Shown piece after piece: positions 59,301-64,000 of a DNA stretch of 64,000 nt (position 1 is the first letter of the stretch; every line of letters begins with the position of its first letter). The position numbers and the translations under genes are program-made. The notes beneath the pieces are model-generated. The model was not told where the DNA came from, made no database searches, and saw only the letters and a program-made list of their open reading frames with translations. Origin of the DNA: Enoplolaimus lenunculus (lineage: Eukaryota; Nematoda; Enoplea; Enoplida; Thoracostomopsidae); contig JASANG010001849.1 in the NCBI GenBank assembly GCA_030248215.1, forward strand, positions 1 to 64,000, given 5' to 3'.

Positions 59301-62300
59301 AATTTGCACAACTTTATATATGCGCATCATCTATTGACATAAATTATTAGGCAAACATCGTACCAAAACAATTCAAGGAATTAGGCAAGATATCAAAAAT
59401 TACTTGTTATCTCTGCAATTCTGGGAAGAATTATTTTATTTTCGAAATAATCGGGTTAATTCCTGCTAATTATAGCGACTATACAAAAATTAGTTTCAAA
59501 AATAACCTTGTTTTGGCTGTAATCCGATTAAATATAAACATCAAAAGTTTCTAAAACTTTAGCCCTTACAAGGGTAAGCGATCATGCCACTAACTATAAA
59601 GTCAACACTAGTGTTATTGTAAGTGACAGACAAAAAGCACGAGATTTTAGATCAAACTTATCTCTGTTTTGGTTAACTTATAGTACAATTAAAAGTTAAA
59701 TATTTAAAAATAAAATTCGGCTGGACGCCATCTTATCAGTAACAAAAACGCTTGTGCACGCCAATTTTTGGCTAAAGTCAAAGTGTAACATTTGGCTAAG
59801 ATCAAAGTGTAGTGTCTGTTCTTATCAGGTTAATATCTGAGAGCACAAATATAATGCAAACACACTGTTTGCTATTTACTAAAGGGAAAAACGGAAACCG
59901 AGATTTGAACAAAGAATTCAGTTCGAACGGTACAAATTGTCGTACAATTTAGGGCAACAGTTTCTCTAGAAATTTTGCGCAAATATAACGACAGCGTCCC
60001 CTCTACCCGTGTATATGCATACCTGAACGGCTGTGTACATTATATTAACTGTTAACCAGTTTTTGAAACAGCCATTAGAGTTTACAAATGCAATCAACTT
60101 AAAGCAATAATTAATACGGGCCGCTCTAGCCACACCTAGGAAGCTCATATTACTCCATCATAAATACTCAAACTCGGTTCAATTTTACTCAAGCAAGTGA
60201 CAACCTTTTAATGTTTATACATTTAAAAATTCAATAACCTTTATTAATGTTAACGGTGCGTGGAAACTATGAACCTACCCACTAAGCATACACCTAAAGC
60301 TTAAAGTAAGTGCATACCTAAACATAAGCCTATGCGTGGGACAATAAAGGCGTACCCACTAAGCATACACCTAAACTTTATACTAGGTGCATGCATAAAC
60401 ATAAACCTAAGCGTGTGGGACTATAAGGGCCTGCCCACTAAGCATGCACCTAAACCTTAGAGTTAAGTGCATGCCTAAACATAAACTTAAGCGTGTGGGA
60501 CTATAAGGGTCTACCCACTAAGCATGCACCTAAACCTTAAAGTAAGTGCATGCCTAAACATAAACCTATGCGTGTGGGACTATAAGGGCCTACCCACTAA
60601 GCATGCACCTAAACCTTAAAGTAAGTACATGCCTAAACATAAACCTAAGCGTGTGGGACTATAAGGGCCTACCCACTAAGCATGCACCTAAACCTTAAAG
60701 TAAGTGCATGGCTAAACAAACGTAAGCGTGTGTCCTGTAATATCCCTGTTTAGGCAGGGCGTATCCTATAATTATCAGAGACATACTAACAATAGAGCGG
60801 TTTCAACCATATTCCTAAGCCTAAGCCAAAGCATAAGAATAATTAGTACAAACTTAAGCTTAAGTCCCGTAGAAAATAGTCCGGACTTCACGACTTGAAG
60901 TATTTCAACAATTACTCCGTCCCTTAATAATGCCCAAACTTTTATCAACACTTTACGCTTTACACGCCAGCAATGCATATTTGCATAAGAATAGCTCAGC
61001 ACATAATGTATGCAGTTTGTGTGTGGGCGTCGTGTATTACCAGTTCAGTGCGAACTATAAACAAGAATCAAAGCGGTACGCGAAAAACTTGACGGAGAAA
61101 ATTTAACAGATTCGTGAAAGGGGTTGGTGGTAGACTGCTTTGATCCTTTTCGGAGCATATGAGGGTCTTGACTATTTTCACGGGAGTTAAAGTTATGTTT
61201 TATCTTATTTTTTATCTAAACTTACGATTAAGACTGTAATATCCCTATACTGCTCAGCTTCTCCCTGTTATTTGTTACAGCAAGGAAACCGTAAGAAATT
61301 AACTCCGTGATTCGAATAGTTTATTAGGGAATCACGGCGTTAATTTCTGCAAAATTAAAAAAATTTGTTACCCCTAGCTTCTCCCCGTTATTTACAGCAA
61401 GGAAACCCTAAGAAATTAACTCCGTGATTCAAATAGTTTATTAGGGAATCACGGCGTTAATTTCTGTAAAATTAGAAAATTTTTTACCCCCTCTTGACTA
61501 CTAATAATAAATCAAAGTATTCTTTTTTCTTTAGCCAAAGCCGTTCTTAAACAAAATAAAACATCATGAATGATATAATAAAGATATTCATATCATCCGC
61601 TGTAGGGACCCGGTGTATTTGGTGTCAATCTACTAATCAGTTAATTCTTAGAATTGAAAATTACCATGTGTTCATTTTTAGTAACATCAAAAAACCTTGG
61701 TTGGGACACCAAATACACCGGGTCCCACGGCGGGGTTATTACTACTTTTGTTAATACGTTCAATCTTTTGCTGTTTAGTATATTATGTTGATCGTTTACT
61801 TATTTAATTTTGTAATGTTTTGAAATAATTATAACGCAGTCTTTTATATGTAGAAAAGAAGACTTGCATTTTGCCTAATTTACTGTTCAATCTTTAGGTA
61901 GTGCTTGAACGCGATGAGCTGCGTCATTTAAACGAAAAATCAACCTTGGAACATAACACTATAAAGAAAACTTTGGACGATTTACTAGCAGCAAAAGAAA
62001 ATGCTGATGCATCGTTTAAAGAACAGATAAGTCAGGTAAAGTACATTATTGTTCACTGTAACTGTAGTCAAAAAAGCTGAATTGTCTACGAACAGTTCAT
62101 CTTGAAAAACACGAAGCACTACAACAAAAACGATTTTAAAGTGTTATCATTTAAATTTAGTTATTTCGGGTTTTATTTACAACGAATGTTATATAGTATG
62201 CTTTAAGTTATGAAGGAACGTGTAATGTATGAGTTTTGAATTTTGTCCGGTGGCACCCTAGAAAGAGCTGCATTGTTTTTGCTTTAGGCGAAAGCTGAAG

Positions 62301-64000
62301 TCGAACAAACGAAAACTGAACTGGCACATGCAACATCGAAATTAAACGAAACGGAATCGCAGCTGAATGAAAAGGTGAACTTCTTTGGGTTTCAGTTCAC
62401 ATTTTATAATGCGTTTGATTATGGTGCAGCAGAGTTTAGTAATAACTTGACGCTCTATGTTAATGATTTTGTTGTATCCTTGTAATGAAAGCTATTTGTG
62501 ATAGTGGTTTGGTGTTTTGCAGAGTATGGAAGCAGATGGCTTGCGGTCAAAGTTAAATGCATTGGAATCTCAAATGAGCGAGAAAGATCGCGATATAGAG
62601 CGAAAGTAAATTATTTTCCGTTTTGTTTTGTTTGCATTATTTGTACTGCAGTTTCGATTTTCAGTTATAATATTATAATTGTTTGTGTTTGTGATCCGGG
62701 GATTTGATTCTGACGAAAATTATGCGAAAATTGTTCAGTTTATTATACTTGAGGTTAAAAAATTTACTAACCATTAATGCCGTGTTTTGCGTACGAAACA
62801 CCAAACTTCATGGCGTTACTATACGTATACTATGTCGTGTCTTGAACAGCTGCTTTACCCAGTTTGAAACTTGGATGTCACAAGCACTATTTAATCTGAT
62901 GGGCAGTCATTGTATGAAATACCAAGCGTGAAGGCGCTATATTCTATGCCCTGTCCAGAACAACCATTTGAACTAGCTGGAAACTGGGCGACCAGAAGCA
63001 CTAATTATTCTGCTGTGTGCTGCGTAGGCCAGACAAGATTTACAACAAAAAGCGTGGTTTTATCGTTGTATTATCCAATCAGATTTAAATTACAGCACGA
63101 CCCAGTTACTAACTTTTACTTGTAACGTCCAAGTAAAAATTACGTAGTAAATAATATAAATGTTATTTTCTAAAAACTACTAGTGAAATGAGCAAATTTT
63201 ATAGCGAAGTACACAGTTTCAAAGAAAATTTAACATGCAGCTCAGCGTTGGAAAATCTAAATTGCTGTGTAAAAATCTATGAGTATGTTTTCTCACTGAT
63301 TTTCGAGCTAAAAACCCATGGTTCTACCTGTTGTACTTCAGGGATGAATCTTTTTGAAAATACTTGTCATGCCATCGCCCTTAACGGTTTTAATTGGAAT
63401 AGTTCGCGATACTAGATTTTTTATAACAGTTAGTTTCTGTTCATGAATGGATTTCTATGGAATTATTTATTTATTTTGTATCGATACATTTTTGCTTGTT
63501 TAACAATCTTGCAGTACAATTTTATTTCCTTTTCATTTTGGAAATTGTGCAGGTCACTGCTATTGATTGTATGTTTGATGGCTAAAACTTGACTGTGGTG
63601 CCCCCATATCTTGTGAGGGGTAGTCAGCCATTTGAAACAGTATACTCTCGAGTCTTAATAGGCCAAGACATGCTTACCTGCAGCAGATTACCGAGAAGAG
63701 CAAAACCACGTAAGAAATTTTGTGAGAAAATGTAAAGGGGTTTTTGAAACCATTGCTTATAGCAAGAAAACTTCAAAAGTTATGATGAATAGGCTCGTGT
63801 AAGCATTCGTTTAAGGTTGGCATAAACGATTGTGTTGTGTATAGCACCTCCCGCCTGAAATTTTTTGGCTGTAGCAAAGAATATGCGTAATTTGGTCTAC
63901 AACTTTTGTATTAATCGGAGGTTTACGGAGTTAGCGCTTACCTCGTTGTCAAAGGCACATCTTCATATTTGCGACCGTTTAGGTTTTTAGATTGTGTTGT
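50366..64000 (+). CDS. EEA1-like early endosome tether, 5' part (14 exons seen, incomplete)
   Basis: Exons 50366-50467, 50838-51061, 51840-51897, 52552-52653, 53407-53464, 53664-53770, 53945-54069, 54415-54555, 56324-56392, 56619-56715, 57042-57209, 61898-62035, 62288-62374 and 62523-62605 join in consistent phase to about 519 residues. In animals EEA1 tethers Rab5-positive early endosomes: the N-terminal C2H2 finger binds Rab5, a long coiled coil spans the gap, and a C-terminal FYVE domain binds PI3P. Here two fingers are seen (CPVCKQPCPSPEALQQH and CPQCMKNCDNAESLQIH). EEKWYTSELKNELEKLQ and RPSEDDVNVLKQELVHAQ follow; both closely resemble vertebrate EEA1 just after its finger. The rest is heptad-rich coiled coil. 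The start codon must be in an exon left of 50366, because a stop precedes that exon in frame. The FYVE end lies beyond 64000. No further exon was found after 62605. Confidence 0.88.
51210..51600 (-). repeat. Dispersed repeat, paired with 36487-36890
   Basis: An inverted-orientation copy of the kindlin-intron repeat: GGTTCGCTACTGGGGAG, TTAATTTAACGTTCCTCACTT, TAGGCGTAACTACACACTGG. It lies in the EEA1 intron between 51061 and 51840. Confidence 0.6.
52052..52467. mobile_element. hAT-type MITE, GATGCCGATGCC family, younger copy
   Basis: 416 bp beginning TAGGGATGTGCCGATACG and ending CGGCATATTTCTA (inverted repeats), flanked by AAATAAAC and AAGTAAAC, matching at seven of eight bases. TAG...CTA ends with an 8-bp duplication fit the hAT superfamily. 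Runs of GCCGATGC near both ends are characteristic. It is in the EEA1 intron between 51897 and 52552. Confidence 0.8.
55821..56205 (+). mobile_element. hAT-type MITE, CAGGGTGCAACC family, young copy
   Basis: 385 bp, CAGGGTGCAACCGGAATTAC to AATTCCGGTTGCACCCTG, with a perfect 8-bp target duplication CATAATAC (55813-55820 and 56206-56213). Very similar to 38930-39331, including the retained exon-like frame ending [15 protein letters not shown]. It is in the EEA1 intron between 54555 and 56324. Confidence 0.92.
58200..58780 (-). pseudogene. Penton-like minor capsid fragment of the Polinton-like fossil
   Basis: The minus-strand frame at 58373-58780 (135 residues) opens KIYVYLESELTD and continues QFEVGLTKIVIPRPIFNI. 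This fits the N-terminal pattern of Polinton penton (minor capsid) proteins, in which a Y-V-L-S strand is followed by a WEVGL-E-I-YP segment. More sequence of the same kind continues towards 58200. It is a broken copy with at least one interruption. The assignment is from remembered family pattern, not an alignment, but it agrees with the element's ends. Confidence 0.65.
59070..59228 (-). mobile_element. TTAGGC-rich MITE nested in the Polinton-like element
   Basis: Termini GACCTATGTTACTTTTAGAC and GGCCCTAAAAGTAGCATTGG match copies at 1329 and 16345. The interior is TAGGCTTAGATTCTAG, TGCTTAGGCTTAGTAG and ACTTAGGCTTATGAAC. Being inside the larger element, it inserted later. Confidence 0.65.
59229..60270. 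other. Interior of the Polinton-like element, nothing recognised
   Basis: AT-rich sequence without a convincing ORF or a known Polinton motif on either strand. Confidence 0.4.
60274..60735 (+). repeat. Minisatellite, about 6 units of 77-80 bp
   Basis: Unit starts (ACCCACTAAGC) fall at about 60277, 60354, 60433, 60513, 60592 and 60671. Each unit reads ACCCACTAAGCATGCACC, then CTAAACCTTAAAGTAAGTGC, then ATGCCTAAACATAAACC and TAAGCGTGTGGGACTATAAG. Later units are nearly identical to one another and the first two are more diverged. CCTAAAC/CCTAAGC motifs recall the TTAGGC-rich MITEs, and GCATGC and GCATGCAC make small palindromes. Confidence 0.9.
61256..61491 (+). repeat. Tandem pair (120 bp) each holding a 20-bp-arm palindrome
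   Basis: Units start at 61256 and 61376 (AGCTTCTCCC). Within each, AGAAATTAACTCCGTGATTC and GGAATCACGGCGTTAATTTC face each other across a loop of about 14 bases (first hairpin 61294-61348). The two units differ at a few loop and linker bases while the arms are kept. Located just inside the right end of the Polinton-like element. Confidence 0.85.
61603..61632 (-). repeat. Extra inverted copy of the Polinton-like terminal motif
   Basis: GGGACCCGGTGTATTTGGTG at about 61608 is the exact reverse complement of part of the right terminal repeat (CACCAAATACACCGGGTCCC at about 61706). The last 150 bases of the element can therefore fold on themselves. This could be a partial duplicate of the terminal repeat created by rearrangement. 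Confidence 0.75.
62606..64000. other. EEA1 intron or downstream exons not resolved
   Basis: After the exon ending 62605 (phase 2) no further exon fits phase and coiled-coil character. A splice-like block near 63692-63712 (TGCAGCAGATTACC...CCACGTAAGA) gives a coiled-coil-like frame only out of phase, so I did not accept it. Confidence 0.35.

Larger units (their letters stand above)
57398..61746. mobile_element. Polinton/Maverick-like fossil, 4.35 kb, non-autonomous
   Basis: The ends are AGTAGTAATAAC...GTTATTACTACT and the element is flanked by a perfect 6-bp duplication TTTGTT (57392-57397 and 61747-61752). AG...CT ends with a 6-bp target duplication are the hallmark of Polintons. Terminal inverted repeats extend about 80 bases (57398 to about 57480 against about 61660 to 61746) at high but imperfect identity. 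A penton-like fragment lies at 58200-58780 on the minus strand; no polymerase, integrase, protease or ATPase is recognisable, so it is broken or a deletion derivative. Inside are a nested MITE (59070-59228), a minisatellite (60274-60735) and a palindrome pair (61256-61491). It lies in an EEA1 intron (57210-61897). Intact duplication with moderately diverged repeats suggests intermediate age. Confidence 0.85.

Noticed and set aside
61608-61746. A separate small MITE at the right end of the Polinton-like element
   Set aside because: It has an internal inverted repeat, but the TTTGTT duplication pairs with the far left end at 57392, so the long element is the better explanation. The short one is treated as a terminal rearrangement.
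63692-63712. Candidate short EEA1 exon (QITEKSKT in one frame)
   Set aside because: The phase left by the exon ending at 62605 does not give that frame; the in-phase reading is not coiled-coil-like.
1-64000. CRISPR array, operon or bacterial defence system
   Set aside because: Spliced genes, animal protein families and transposon types show eukaryotic nuclear DNA; tandem repeats here lack the regular unique spacers of CRISPR.

Overview
Organism and overall character. The window is AT-rich animal nuclear DNA. Its three recognisable gene loci are split into short exons with GT-AG introns, and most of the remaining sequence is small DNA-transposon debris. The kindlin and GST sequences look invertebrate. 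Many dispersed repeats are rich in the hexamer TTAGGC, which is the nematode telomere repeat, so a nematode-like genome is my best guess. That is inference, not proof.

Layout. 0-10.6 kb: a small unknown ORF (905-1303) whose first exon-like part is duplicated at 476, a long fold-back MITE, several MITEs of a TTAGGC-rich family, and otherwise no recognisable gene. 10.7-22 kb: two five-exon glutathione S-transferase genes in tandem on + (10681-16310 and 17562-21962), with the same exon phases, the first carrying a near-perfect 3 x 322 bp triplication in intron 1. 22-26.7 kb: intergenic, with two hAT-type MITEs. 26.7-42.9 kb: a 14-exon kindlin (UNC-112/FERMT) gene on the minus strand, about 770 residues. 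Its introns hold a 5'-truncated LINE, hAT MITEs and one unexplained exon-like ORF with a membrane helix. 43-50.3 kb: intergenic, with decayed hAT-like elements and a broken element-like ORF remnant. 50.4-64 kb: the 5' part of an EEA1-like early-endosome tether gene on +, with two N-terminal C2H2 fingers followed by a coiled coil, running off the right edge before any FYVE domain.

Most striking object. A 4.35 kb Polinton/Maverick-like fossil (57398-61746) sits inside an EEA1 intron. It has AG...CT terminal inverted repeats, a perfect 6-bp target duplication and a broken penton-like minor capsid fragment, but most of a Polinton gene set is not visible. It also carries a nested MITE, a 79-bp minisatellite and a tandem pair of palindromes.

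The genes do not form a functional cluster: glutathione conjugation, integrin adhesion and Rab5 endosome tethering are unrelated. What unites the window is dense occupation of introns by non-autonomous DNA transposons, several with perfect 8-bp target duplications. All exon boundaries were read by eye from splice signals, reading phase and family similarity; no alignment was run.
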